Origin: Dehalococcoides sp. JdFR-56 | GTDB lineage: Bacteria > Chloroflexota > Dehalococcoidia > Dehalococcoidales > RBG-16-60-22 | Length of the DNA: 47,545 bases | Reading direction: 5' to 3' | Assembly (NCBI GenBank): GCA_002011495.1 | Contig: MTNR01000044.1 | Location: 1 to 47,545, forward strand | In this document: positions 17,592 through 26,915 of the stretch, piece by piece | How positions within the stretch are numbered: position 1 is the stretch's first letter | Layout of the letters: each line of letters opens with the position of its first letter | The notes under the pieces: model-generated | What the model was told of the DNA's origin: nothing | Database searches by the model: none | Seen by the model: the letters and a program-made list of their open reading frames with translations, nothing else | Translations under genes and position numbers: made by a program

Positions 17592-18392
17592 ATGATGACA
17601 CTGGACACCCCAGAACTGGATACCGTGCTCTACCACAAGCCCGAAGCCCTGGAGGATTATCCCTTCCACTTCTGCCCCGGCTGCGGACACGGCATCGTGT
17701 TTCGTCTCATCGCCGAGGTGATCGATGAGCTCAAAATCAAGGAGAGGGCGGTGTGCGTGGCCTCCATTGGCTGCACGGTAACCTCCTATCACTATTTCAA
17801 CTTTGACGGCCTGGAATCGGCGCACGGGCGTGCCCCGGCGGTGGCCACCGCCATCAAGCGCTGCCGGCCCAACCTGGTTCCCTTCACCTATCAGGGAGAC
17901 GGGGATCTAGCCGCCATCGGCACCGCCGAGATAGTGCACGCCTGCGCCCGTGGCGAGAATATCACCACCATATTCGCCAACAACGCCATCTATGGCATGA
18001 CCGGTGGGCAGATGGCCCCCACCACCCTACTCGGCATGTACTCCACCTCCACCCCTGGGGGCCGTCAGCCCTCCCGGGCCGGCTACCCCATCCGCGTCTG
18101 CGAGATGCTCTCCACCCTGGACGGGCCAGCCTACGTCGCCCGGGTCTCGGTGCACAACCCAGCAGCGGTGCGCAAGGCCAAGCAAGCTATCAAACTTGCC
18201 TTCCGAGCCCAGCTGGCCAACCTGGGCATGTCGCTGGTGGAGGTGCTATCCCCCTGCCCCACCAACTGGCGGGTGGAGCCGGTGAAGGCGATGGACTGGC
18301 TGGTGGAGCACCTGCTGCCCCAGTACCCGCTGGGCGAGTACAAGGTTATCCCGGCCGTGGCCGACCTGAAGAAGGAGTCCCGCCGTGCATGA
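17592..18392 (+). CDS. 2-oxoacid:ferredoxin oxidoreductase beta subunit (TPP-binding)
   Basis: FCPGCGHGIVFRLIAE, GDGDLAAIGTAEIVHACARGENITTIFANNAIYGMTGGQMAPTT. Confidence 0.9.
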   Translation: MMTLDTPELDTVLYHKPEALEDYPFHFCPGCGHGIVFRLIAEVIDELKIKERAVCVASIGCTVTSYHYFNFDGLESAHGRAPAVATAIKRCRPNLVPFTYQGDGDLAAIGTAEIVHACARGENITTIFANNAIYGMTGGQMAPTTLLGMYSTSTPGGRQPSRAGYPIRVCEMLSTLDGPAYVARVSVHNPAAVRKAKQAIKLAFRAQLANLGMSLVEVLSPCPTNWRVEPVKAMDWLVEHLLPQYPLGEYKVIPAVADLKKESRRA

Positions 18393-18945
18393 AGAGCTCA
18401 TCATCGGGGGCTTCGGTGGTCAGGGGGTGCTGTTCATCGGCCGGCTGCTGGCCGAGGCAGCCTTCCGGGAGGGACATGAGGTGGTCTTCATGCCCTCCTA
18501 TGGGGCGGAGAAGCGGGGAGGCACGGTCTGGTGCCATGTCACCATCTCCGATGAGGAGATAGGCTCTCTATTTATCACCAAGCCCACCATGGCCATCGCC
18601 ATGAACTCGGCATCTCTAATTAAACTAGAGCCCATGATGAAGCCGGAGAGCCTGCTCGTGGTCAACCAGTCGCTGGCCCCCCAAGAGATAAGCCGGGCGG
18701 ACATCCAGGTAGTCTCTGTGCCCGCCAATGACCTAGCTGCGGAGCTGGGGGATAGCTCGGTGAGCAACCTGGTGGCGCTAGGGGCGCTGCTAGCCGGCCG
18801 CCCCGTGGTGCCTCTAGCCAGCCTCACCACGGCGCTGGAAGGCATGCCCGCCAAAAACAAAGAGCTCCTCCAGCTGAACAAGCGGGCCCTTGAGGTGGGC
18901 TACACCCGGGCACAAAAGGACGCTGTGCCTCATGGCCGGAGGTAG
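18385..18945 (+). CDS. 2-oxoacid:ferredoxin oxidoreductase gamma subunit
   Basis: [19 protein letters not shown]...[28 protein letters not shown] start overlapping the beta subunit. Confidence 0.9.
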   Translation: MHEELIIGGFGGQGVLFIGRLLAEAAFREGHEVVFMPSYGAEKRGGTVWCHVTISDEEIGSLFITKPTMAIAMNSASLIKLEPMMKPESLLVVNQSLAPQEISRADIQVVSVPANDLAAELGDSSVSNLVALGALLAGRPVVPLASLTTALEGMPAKNKELLQLNKRALEVGYTRAQKDAVPHGRR

Positions 18946-18950
18946 GGAGG

Positions 18951-20633
18951 ATGACCATGTTCAGCGATAAGACGCTGGATGAAGCGCGCCGCGGGATGGA
19001 GAGGTGGCGGGAGGAGGCCAGGAAATCCGCAGACAGGTTCCCGGAGCAAAAACTATTCTGCACCATCTCTGGCCTCCCGGTTGAGCCGGTATATACTCCG
19101 GAGAACATCAAGGACTCAGACTTTGCTGAAAGTATCGGCTATCCTGGCATGTACCCATTTACCAGGGGCTGCCAGGCCACCGGCTATCGGGGGAAGGTGT
19201 GGACCTTCCGCATGTTCTCCGGCCTGGGCACCGCTGAGGATACCAACCGGAGATGGCACCAGCTGCTCAAAGAGGGTGAAACGGGCTTGAGCACTGCCTT
19301 TGACTTCCCCACCCTCATGGGCTATGATTCCGATTCGCCCAGAGCCGTCTCTGAGGTGGGCAAGTGCGGCGTCGCCATTGACACCCTGGCTGACTTTGAA
19401 ATCCTGACCCGGGGTATCCCCTTGGACAAGGTAACCACCTCCATGACCATCAATCCCCCAGCCAGCGTTCTCTGGGCGATGTACCTGGTGGCTGCGGAAA
19501 AGCAAGGGGTGAGCTGGGATAAGGTGGGCGGGACCATCCAAAACGATATGCTGAAAGAGTTCATCGCCCAGAAGACCTTTATGTGCCCCCCGGAGCCCTC
19601 CATCAGGCTCATCAGCGATACTATCGAGTTCGGCACCAAGTATGTCCCCCGCTGGAACACGATAAGCATCAGCGGCTATCACATGCGGGAGGCCGGGGCC
19701 ACCGCGGTGCAGGAGCTGGCCTTCACCCTGGCTGACGGGATTGCCTACGTAGAGGATGTCATCAGGAGGAAGAAGCTGGAGGTTGACGCCTTCGCCCCCA
19801 GGCTCTCCTTCTTTTTTGACGCCCACATGGACTTCTTTGAGGAGATCGCCAAATTCAGGGCTGCCCGCAGGATGTGGGCCAAAATCATGAAGGAACGCTT
19901 CAAGGCAAAGAACCCCCGCTCCTGGTGGCTCAGGTTCCACACCCAGACTGCCGGCTGCTCCCTCACCCACCAGCAGCCATACAATAACATCGTCCGCACC
20001 ACCATAGAGGCGCTGGCGGCAGTTCTAGGGGGGACGCAGTCTCTGCACACCAATTCCTTCGATGAGGAATTTGCCCTGCCCACGGAATTTGCCGCCACCA
20101 TCGCCCTGCGCACCCAGCAGATCCTGGCGGAAGAGACCGGGGTTATCAACACCATAGACCCTCTGGCCGGCTCCTACTTTGTCGAGGCACTGACCAACCA
20201 GATAGAGGCGGAAGCCTGGAAGTATATTGAGAAGATCGATGAGATGGGGGGAATGCTGGCGGCGATCGCCCAGGGCTTCCCGCAGCGGGAGATCGCCAAT
20301 GCCGCCTATGAGTTCAAACGCCAGGTGGATAGCCAAAAGAGAGTGGTGGTGGGGGTGAACAAATACGTGGCCAAAGAGGAAACCCCAGTTGAAATCCTGA
20401 AGATTGATGAAAGGGTGGAAGCGGAACAGGTAAAGCGACTGCGAGAAGTCAAGCGAACCAGGGATAACCGCAAGGTTGCCCAGACGCTGCGCGAGCTGCG
20501 CCGCGCCTGCCAAGGTGAGGAAAACGTCATGCCCTACGTCATTGAGGCGGTCCGAGCCTACGCCACCGAGCAGGAAATCTGCGATGTCTACCGCGAGGTC
20601 TTTGGCGAGTATCGAGACCCCGGCTTCTACTAA
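18951..20633 (+). CDS. Coenzyme B12-dependent acyl-CoA mutase large subunit (methylmalonyl-CoA mutase family, isobutyryl-type active site)
   Basis: [80 protein letters not shown]; no B12 domain in this chain. Confidence 0.9.
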   Translation: MTMFSDKTLDEARRGMERWREEARKSADRFPEQKLFCTISGLPVEPVYTPENIKDSDFAESIGYPGMYPFTRGCQATGYRGKVWTFRMFSGLGTAEDTNRRWHQLLKEGETGLSTAFDFPTLMGYDSDSPRAVSEVGKCGVAIDTLADFEILTRGIPLDKVTTSMTINPPASVLWAMYLVAAEKQGVSWDKVGGTIQNDMLKEFIAQKTFMCPPEPSIRLISDTIEFGTKYVPRWNTISISGYHMREAGATAVQELAFTLADGIAYVEDVIRRKKLEVDAFAPRLSFFFDAHMDFFEEIAKFRAARRMWAKIMKERFKAKNPRSWWLRFHTQTAGCSLTHQQPYNNIVRTTIEALAAVLGGTQSLHTNSFDEEFALPTEFAATIALRTQQILAEETGVINTIDPLAGSYFVEALTNQIEAEAWKYIEKIDEMGGMLAAIAQGFPQREIANAAYEFKRQVDSQKRVVVGVNKYVAKEETPVEILKIDERVEAEQVKRLREVKRTRDNRKVAQTLRELRRACQGEENVMPYVIEAVRAYATEQEICDVYREVFGEYRDPGFY

Positions 20634-20648
20634 ACCTAGGTGGCTTAA

Positions 20649-21056
20649 ATGAAGCAAAAGAGGAAATTGAGAGTTTTGATTGCCAAGCTGGGCCTGGATG
20701 GCCATGACCGTGGCGCCAGAATCGTGGCCAGGGGATTTAGGGACGCCGGCTTTGAGGTCATCTATACCGGCGTGCACCAGACCCCAGAGCAGGTGGCCAA
20801 CGCCGCCATCCAGGAGGATGTTGACCTAGTGGGCTTAAGCTGCCTCTCCGGCGCCCACCTATACCTTTTCCGTGAGGTGGTCAGACAGCTGAGAGAAAGG
20901 GGAGCAGATAACATCACCGTCATCGGCGGTGGCGTCATTCCCCAGGAGGATATTCCCAAACTGAAGGAAGCCGGCATTAAGGAGATATTTCTGCCCGGTA
21001 CCCCTCTGGATGAGATACTTAAATGGACTGAAGAGAACGTCAAACCGGCGGGCTAG
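20649..21056 (+). CDS. B12-binding small subunit of acyl-CoA mutase
   Basis: [36 protein letters not shown] (DxHxxG), [20 protein letters not shown]. Confidence 0.93.
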   Translation: MKQKRKLRVLIAKLGLDGHDRGARIVARGFRDAGFEVIYTGVHQTPEQVANAAIQEDVDLVGLSCLSGAHLYLFREVVRQLRERGADNITVIGGGVIPQEDIPKLKEAGIKEIFLPGTPLDEILKWTEENVKPAG

Positions 21057-21069
21057 GCCCACTTCAGGA

Positions 21070-22050
21070 CTACACGATCTCCTCTACCGCCTTGATCAAT
21101 TTCTCCTCATTGGGCATCCAGAAGTCCTCCAGCACCACGCCGTAGGGAACTGGGGTATCCGGAGCATTCACCCTCTTTACCGGGGCATCAAGATAGTCAA
21201 AGGCCTCATCAGCCACGATGGCAGCAACCTGGGCAGCGAAGCTCCCCGTCTGGCATTCCTCAGTGAAGATGACGATTCGGCCCGTCTTCTTCACTGAGTT
21301 AAGCACGGTCTCCTTATCAAAGGGCACGATGGTGCGCGGGTCAATGATCTCTAGGCTGATGCCCTTTTCCTTCTCCAGCTTCTCGGCGGCGTTGAGGGCT
21401 CGGGTGACCATGTAGGCGGTGGCCACCACGGTGACGTCACCACCCTCACGCACAATGTTGGCCTGACCGAAGGGGATAAGATATTCCTCCTCCGGCACCT
21501 GGCTCTTGGGGCCGGCCCACATCAGCATCTTGTGCTCCAGGAAAATCACCGGGTTATCATCCCTGATGGCCGTTTTGAGCAAGCCCTTGGCGTCATAGGC
21601 GTTGGAAGGGAGCACAATCTTCAGCCCGGGGATGCTCATCAGCATCCCCTCTATGCTCTGGGAGTGCTGCGCCGCCTGCCGGCGCCCGGCGCCGGTGAGG
21701 GCATCCATGGTGAGCGGCATCTTGATTTTGCCCCCGAACATGTATTTCATCTTGGTCATCTGGTTCATTATCTCATCCCAGGCCACTCCCAGGAAGTCGG
21801 CAAACCTCATCCGCGCTATCGGCCTCATCCCGGTGATGGCGGCCCCAATGGCTGCCCCCAAGATAGCCGCCTCAGAAAGGGGGGTATCCCTCACTCTATC
21901 CACCCCGTATTTCTCATATAGACCCCCGATCTCCCCCATCAGACCTCCCATCTTGCCCACATCCTCCCCCAGGATGAAGACTGATGGGTCCCGTGCCATC
22001 TCCTCATCCAGAGCTTCACCTATCGCTTGGCGAAAGTTTATCTCTCTCAC
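21070..22050 (-). CDS. 2-oxoacid dehydrogenase E1 beta-like (TPP, transketolase-like)
   Basis: INFRQAIGEALDEEMARDPSVFILGEDVG, DTPLSEAAILGAAIGAAITGMRPI, PGLKIVLPSNAYDAKGLL, IDPRTIVPFD. Confidence 0.9.
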   Translation of the reverse strand: MREINFRQAIGEALDEEMARDPSVFILGEDVGKMGGLMGEIGGLYEKYGVDRVRDTPLSEAAILGAAIGAAITGMRPIARMRFADFLGVAWDEIMNQMTKMKYMFGGKIKMPLTMDALTGAGRRQAAQHSQSIEGMLMSIPGLKIVLPSNAYDAKGLLKTAIRDDNPVIFLEHKMLMWAGPKSQVPEEEYLIPFGQANIVREGGDVTVVATAYMVTRALNAAEKLEKEKGISLEIIDPRTIVPFDKETVLNSVKKTGRIVIFTEECQTGSFAAQVAAIVADEAFDYLDAPVKRVNAPDTPVPYGVVLEDFWMPNEEKLIKAVEEIV

Positions 22051-22059
22051 TTTTATCTC

Positions 22060-23019
22060 CTAAGAATAGACGTTTTTCAAGGCTTCCTCAGGCTCGGGGA
22101 AGGGACTCTCCAGGGCAAACTTCACCGCCTCATCCATCTCCTCTCGCGCCGCCTGGTCAATCTCCTCCGCCTCCTTTTCGGTGAGCACCTTCATCTTGAT
22201 GAGCTTTTCCTTAAAATTATTGACGGGGTCTCGTTTGAGCCACTCCTCAACCTCCTCCTTGGGCCGGTAGGTGCCGGCGTCCCCCTCAAAGTGCCCGCGG
22301 AAACGGTAGGTCTTGGCCTCAATGAGCGTCGGGCCCTCACCCCGCCTTGCCCTGGCCACCGCTTCCCCGGCCGCTTCATACACCGCCATGACATCCATGC
22401 CATCCACCACCACGCCGGGAATGCCGTAGCCGGCAGCCCTATCGGCCACGTTGGGGACGGATAGAGAGCAGCTTGTGGGCACAGAAACCGCCCAGAGGTT
22501 ATTCTCACAGACGAAGACCACCGGCAGGCACCACACCGAGGCTAAGTTTATCCCCTCATGGAACCTGCCGATGTTGGCGGCGCCATCGCCGAAGAAGCAG
22601 ATGGTGACCTGGTCAGTGCCCCTCAATTTGGCGGAAAGACCGGCCCCGGTGGCGATGGGGATGCCTGAGCCCACGATGCCGGCAGCCCCCAGCATACCGA
22701 TGTCCAGGCTAGCGATATGCATCGAGCCCCCTTTGCCCAGGCAGTAGCCGGTCTTCTTGGCAAAGAGCTCGGCCATCATTAGCCTAGGGTCCCCACCCTT
22801 GGCAATGAGGTGCCCGTGCCCGCGGTGGGTGCTCATGATGTAGTCGTCCTTCCTTAAATGCGCTATCGCCCCGGTGGCCACCGCCTCCTCCCCGATATAC
22901 AGGTGCACGCTGCCGGGGATGTTCCCCTCAGCAAACTCCCGGGCCACCCTCTCCTCAAAGCGCCGGATGCGCACCATGGTGCGGTAAAGCTCCTTCAATT
23001 TTTCCTTTTCAATGGCCAT
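22060..23019 (-). CDS. 2-oxoacid dehydrogenase E1 alpha-like (TPP)
   Basis: YRTMVRIRRFEERV, IGEEAVATGA, STHRGHGHLIAKG, GKGGSMHIA, FFGDGAANIGRFHEGINLAS, FRGHFEGDAGTYR. Confidence 0.92.
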   Translation of the reverse strand: MAIEKEKLKELYRTMVRIRRFEERVAREFAEGNIPGSVHLYIGEEAVATGAIAHLRKDDYIMSTHRGHGHLIAKGGDPRLMMAELFAKKTGYCLGKGGSMHIASLDIGMLGAAGIVGSGIPIATGAGLSAKLRGTDQVTICFFGDGAANIGRFHEGINLASVWCLPVVFVCENNLWAVSVPTSCSLSVPNVADRAAGYGIPGVVVDGMDVMAVYEAAGEAVARARRGEGPTLIEAKTYRFRGHFEGDAGTYRPKEEVEEWLKRDPVNNFKEKLIKMKVLTEKEAEEIDQAAREEMDEAVKFALESPFPEPEEALKNVYS

Positions 23020-23149
23020 ATTATTCACCTTTCCGTTTTGATAAGGCTTCCTCGGCTGGAGATGAGCCCAGCCACCCAGAACTTCCCGGCATAATTATAC
23101 ACCCAGTCCCTCCCCAAGAGAAATGCCACTCAGCCTCTCAGCACCTTCT

Positions 23150-23959
23150 CTATTTCTGCCACCCCCTGATGGTTCCAGTTAGACCACCGTCCACCAGCAG
23201 GGTGGTCCCGTTGACGTATTTCGCCTCGTCAGAGGCCAGGAACAGGGCGGCATGGGCGGTATCCCAAGCATCACCTTGCTTGCCGGTGGGGGACATGGCA
23301 TCCCGCCGCCGCCACATCTCCTCAATATCTCCTCCGGCCCAGGCATCCTTATTGTAAAATTCAGCCTGAGGGGTGCGCATCAGCCCGGGGAGGATGGCGT
23401 TGCAGCGTATTCCCTTGGCAGCATACTGCAGGGCGACATCCCGGGTGAGGGCAAGCACCGCCGCCTTTGAGGCCGCATAGGCACAGTTGGGCAGGGGGGT
23501 TCTGATGGCGGCGATGGAGGCGATATTGATGATGACCCCGCCTCCCTGCTTTAACATATGGGGAATGACGTACTTGCAGGTCAAAAACATGCTCTTCACG
23601 TTGACCGCCATCACCCTGTCCCAGGTCTCCTCATCGGTTTCCACCACACCACCCCACTGCCCGATGCCGACGTTATTGTGCAGGATGTCAATCCGGCCAA
23701 ACTTCTCTAAGCAAGCCGCAACCATCCGCTCACAGTCGCTCGCCTTGGATACATCCGCCTTGAAGGTGATACACTCCCCGCCTTCCTCCTCAATCAGCCG
23801 CCGGGTCTCTTCAGCCGCCTCAAGATTTAAGTCAACCGCCATCACTTTAGCCCCCTCCCGAGCAAAGACGATGGCGGTAGCTTTGCCATTGCCGATGCCG
23901 GCCAGAATTGAGCCAGCGCCGGTAACAATGGCTACTTTACCTTTAAGTCTCTCTCCCAT
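23150..23959 (-). CDS. Short-chain dehydrogenase/reductase (copy 1)
   Basis: VTGAGSILAGIGNGKATA, HNNVG, YAASK, VDGG; paralogous to the next gene and to 40596-41399. Confidence 0.9.
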   Translation of the reverse strand: MGERLKGKVAIVTGAGSILAGIGNGKATAIVFAREGAKVMAVDLNLEAAEETRRLIEEEGGECITFKADVSKASDCERMVAACLEKFGRIDILHNNVGIGQWGGVVETDEETWDRVMAVNVKSMFLTCKYVIPHMLKQGGGVIINIASIAAIRTPLPNCAYAASKAAVLALTRDVALQYAAKGIRCNAILPGLMRTPQAEFYNKDAWAGGDIEEMWRRRDAMSPTGKQGDAWDTAHAALFLASDEAKYVNGTTLLVDGGLTGTIRGWQK

Positions 23960-23986
23960 GGCTTAAGCCCCCCTCTTACCTCGCGA

Positions 23987-24793
23987 TTACCATCCTCTTA
24001 TCGTTCCCGCGATGCCGCCGTCCACCAGCAGCGTGGTTCCGGTGATGTATTTGGCCTCATCAGAGGCTAAAAACAGGGCAGCGTAGGCAACATCCCACGG
24101 CTCCCCCTGCTTGCCGGTGGGAGACATGGCGTCCCGCCGCCGCCACATCAGCTCAACATCACCATCACCATAGGCATCCGGGTTGTAGAATTCAACCATC
24201 GGGGTCTTCATCAGCCCAGGGAGGATGGCATTACAGCGTATCCCCTTGGCGGCATACTGCAGGGCCACCTCCCGGGTGAGGGCGACCACCCCAGCCTTGG
24301 AACAAGCGTAGGCGACGGCTGGCGACGGCTGCGCCCTGATGGCATTGAGCGAGGAGATATTGATGATGACACCGCTTCCTTGCCTCTCCATATGGGGCAG
24401 CACATACTTGCAGGTCAAAAACATGCTCTTCAGGTTGATGGTCAGCATCTTATCCCAGATTTCCTCGCTGGTTTCCACCGGCCCACCATATCCCCCCATG
24501 CCGACGTTATTGTGCAGAATATCAATCCGGCCAAACTTCTCAAGGCAAGCCTGCACCATTTTCTCACAGTCACTCGCCTTGGAGACATCAACCTTGAAGG
24601 TGACGCACTCCCCGCCTTCCTCCTCAATCAGCCGCCGGGTCTCCTCGGCCGCCTCAAGATTATAATCAACCGCCATCACTTTAGCCCCCTCCCGAGCAAA
24701 GACGATGGCGGTAGCCTTGCCATTGCCGATGCCAGCCAGAATTGAGCCAGCGCCGGTAACAATGGCCACTTTGTCTTTTAGACGCTCTCCCAT
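23987..24793 (-). CDS. Short-chain dehydrogenase/reductase (copy 2)
   Basis: VTGAGSILAGIGNGKATA, HNNVGMGGYGGPVETSEE, YACSK; very similar to copies 1 and 3. Confidence 0.9.
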   Translation of the reverse strand: MGERLKDKVAIVTGAGSILAGIGNGKATAIVFAREGAKVMAVDYNLEAAEETRRLIEEEGGECVTFKVDVSKASDCEKMVQACLEKFGRIDILHNNVGMGGYGGPVETSEEIWDKMLTINLKSMFLTCKYVLPHMERQGSGVIINISSLNAIRAQPSPAVAYACSKAGVVALTREVALQYAAKGIRCNAILPGLMKTPMVEFYNPDAYGDGDVELMWRRRDAMSPTGKQGEPWDVAYAALFLASDEAKYITGTTLLVDGGIAGTIRGW

Positions 24794-24826
24794 AACACCA
24801 TCCTTCTTGAATTCTATGGTTTTTAA

Positions 24827-25861
24827 TTACTCTGGGTAGAGTAATATCTTGCCCGCCTGGCCGCTGGTGGCCAGCTCAAAGGCTTCCTTAAATTCCGAGA
24901 GCGGGAAACGATGGGTGATTACCGGCAGGGGGTCAAACTTCCCGGTATCCAGCATCGCCCGCACCTGCCACCAGGTCTGCCAGACCGCCCGACCAAAGAC
25001 GCCAAATACCCGGGCTTCCTTCAGGATAATGTCTTTATGAACCTCCAGCTCCACCGGCCCCGGGGGCACGCCAACCAGGCTCACCCTGCCCTCGCGCCTG
25101 AGCACCTTAAAGGTCTGCTTCATCGCCTCAGGGCTGCCACTGAGCTCGATGGATACGTCCACCCCCAGTCCATCGGTGGCTTCCATGATAACTTGCACCG
25201 GGTCCTGTTCCTTGGGGTTGATCAGTATGACATCCGGGAATAACTTCCGGGCCATCTCCAGCCGCTTGGGGGCTACCTCCAGCCCAAATACCTTGGTGGC
25301 GCCGAAGACCTTCGCCTCGCCGATGGCAAATAGCCCGATGGGGCCGCAACCAAAAACGGCCACGCTTTTTCCGTTTACCTCCCCGGCCATGACGCCGTGC
25401 ATGGCCACCCCTAAAGGCTCGTGAATGGCGCCGAGCTCATACGGTGTGCCTTCAGGATGTTTCCAGCAGACAATCTCGGGGACCCGGGCATACTCGGCAA
25501 AGGCGCCATCGGCGCTGAGACCAAAGAGCCCCAGGTTCTGACAGTTGAGCGCCGCCCCGGTCTGGCAATAATAACAGTTCCCGCAGAAAATATGCGGCTC
25601 CGGGGAAACAAGGTCACCTTTCTTCAGCCTGGTGACGCACTCCCCAACCTCCACCACCTCACCACAGGTCTCATGCCCCAGGATTACCGGGAGCTTCATC
25701 ATGTGCATTATGCCCGGAGACGAGTGGTAGGCATGGATATCGCTGCCGCAGATGGTCGTTCCCTTCACCTTGATCAGGACGTCTCTGGGCCCGATTTTGG
25801 GAACATCGGTATCAATATATTCAAATCCCGGGGCCTCGTTTGCTTTGACTAGTGCTTTCAC
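24827..25861 (-). CDS. Zinc-dependent alcohol/polyol/threonine-type dehydrogenase
   Basis: GTTICGSDIHAYHSSPG, GHETCGEVVEVGECV, FCGNCYYCQTGAALNC, FGCGPIGLFAIGEAKVFGA. Confidence 0.9.
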   Translation of the reverse strand: MKALVKANEAPGFEYIDTDVPKIGPRDVLIKVKGTTICGSDIHAYHSSPGIMHMMKLPVILGHETCGEVVEVGECVTRLKKGDLVSPEPHIFCGNCYYCQTGAALNCQNLGLFGLSADGAFAEYARVPEIVCWKHPEGTPYELGAIHEPLGVAMHGVMAGEVNGKSVAVFGCGPIGLFAIGEAKVFGATKVFGLEVAPKRLEMARKLFPDVILINPKEQDPVQVIMEATDGLGVDVSIELSGSPEAMKQTFKVLRREGRVSLVGVPPGPVELEVHKDIILKEARVFGVFGRAVWQTWWQVRAMLDTGKFDPLPVITHRFPLSEFKEAFELATSGQAGKILLYPE

Positions 25862-26011
25862 GCTATCCCCCTTCCTTCGACTAGGTATTTAGGTGACGAC
25901 ACAAAAAATTCCCCCTCCTCCCTTTTGCCTCATAAGGGAGCCCATCGCCAGGATACTACACCTGCATCTCCCCCACCATTCTAGCGCCGGGGGCATTCAA
26001 AATTTTGGCCG

Positions 26012-26434
26012 CTATTTTGTCCTCGGGAGCAAGCTTTCCAGCATTTTATCGGCGGCTTCCTTGGCCGACATGCCCGCGCTCACGCCGAGCTTCCTCGCCA
26101 CCTCATTGGCCACGGAGATTCTGCCTTGCTCATAGGTGCTCATCCCGAAGCCAATCTTCGCCGACATGCAGGCTACCGCAGCCGCCGGAATGCCGTGCTT
26201 CTCTAAGAGTTTCAGGCCGGCGATGCCAGCCTCATTCTTGCCCAAGCCAGCATCGTTGCCAATGAGACCCCGAATTCCATTGTGGAGCGCCAACTCACCC
26301 ACATTTATCCCGCAGTGGGAGCCAACCACCAGGATGTCATTGCAGTTGCTCTCATCCATGGCCGCGGCAGAATCGGCAACGATGATCCGGCTTTCTCCAA
26401 GCTGTCTTACTATTTTCTGCTCTTCCTTAGCCAA
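26012..26434 (-). CDS. Conserved protein of unknown function (paralogue A)
   Basis: 140 aa; DSAAAMDESNCNDILVVGSHCGINV, GNDAGLG, HGIPAAAVACMSAKIG, MSAKEAADKM; aligns without gaps to the next ORF. Confidence 0.7.
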   Translation of the reverse strand: MAKEEQKIVRQLGESRIIVADSAAAMDESNCNDILVVGSHCGINVGELALHNGIRGLIGNDAGLGKNEAGIAGLKLLEKHGIPAAAVACMSAKIGFGMSTYEQGRISVANEVARKLGVSAGMSAKEAADKMLESLLPRTK

Positions 26435-26465
26435 TCTCCACTCCTCCTACCACGCCTCGGGGCGC

Positions 26466-26873
26466 CTACATGCTCTCAAACATCCTATCGGCAGCCTCCT
26501 TGGCCGACATGCCCACGCTCACGCCGAGCTTCTCAGCCACCTTATTGACAGCCGAGATAACACCCTCCTCGTAAGTAGACTGGCCAACGCCAATTTCGGC
26601 AGACATGGCCGCCACCGCGGCGGCAGGGATGCCATGTTCCTCAAGGACTTTCAAACCGGCAATCCCAGCCCCCTCTAGGCCAATCCCGGCATCATTGCCG
26701 ATCATGCCCCGGGCTCCGGCTTTCAGCACGTAACCGGCGACATTCTCGCCGCAGTGAGAGCCAAAGACGGCAATGTCATTTCGATTGCCCTCGTCGAGAG
26801 ATGTCGCCGAGTTGGCAATGATGATCCGGCGCTCGCCAGACTGTCTGGCTACTTTGTGAACCTCCTTGACCAA
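26466..26873 (-). CDS. Conserved protein of unknown function (paralogue B)
   Basis: 135 aa, TTG start; NSATSLDEGNRNDIAVFGSHCGENV, GNDAGIG, HGIPAAAVAAMSAEIG, MSAKEAADRM. Confidence 0.7.
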   Translation of the reverse strand: MVKEVHKVARQSGERRIIIANSATSLDEGNRNDIAVFGSHCGENVAGYVLKAGARGMIGNDAGIGLEGAGIAGLKVLEEHGIPAAAVAAMSAEIGVGQSTYEEGVISAVNKVAEKLGVSVGMSAKEAADRMFESM

Positions 26874-26915
26874 GCCTTCACCTCGCTTCCGGCAGGATTC
26901 CCAAGCAAGTTTTCA

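Noticed and set aside
18951-20633. Calling the B12 mutase a methylmalonyl-CoA mutase
   Set aside because: The position equivalent to Arg207 is Gln (KEFIAQK), which argues against a carboxylated substrate; family call kept, substrate left open.
19116-20777. Minus-strand ORFs of 284 aa and 250 aa antisense to the mutase genes
   Set aside because: They lie wholly opposite well-supported mutase coding sequence, have no recognisable motifs, and are typical shadow ORFs of GC-rich DNA.
21070-23019. Complete acetoin or pyruvate dehydrogenase complex
   Set aside because: Only E1 alpha and beta are present; no lipoyl E2 or E3 in the window, so the substrate is not assigned.
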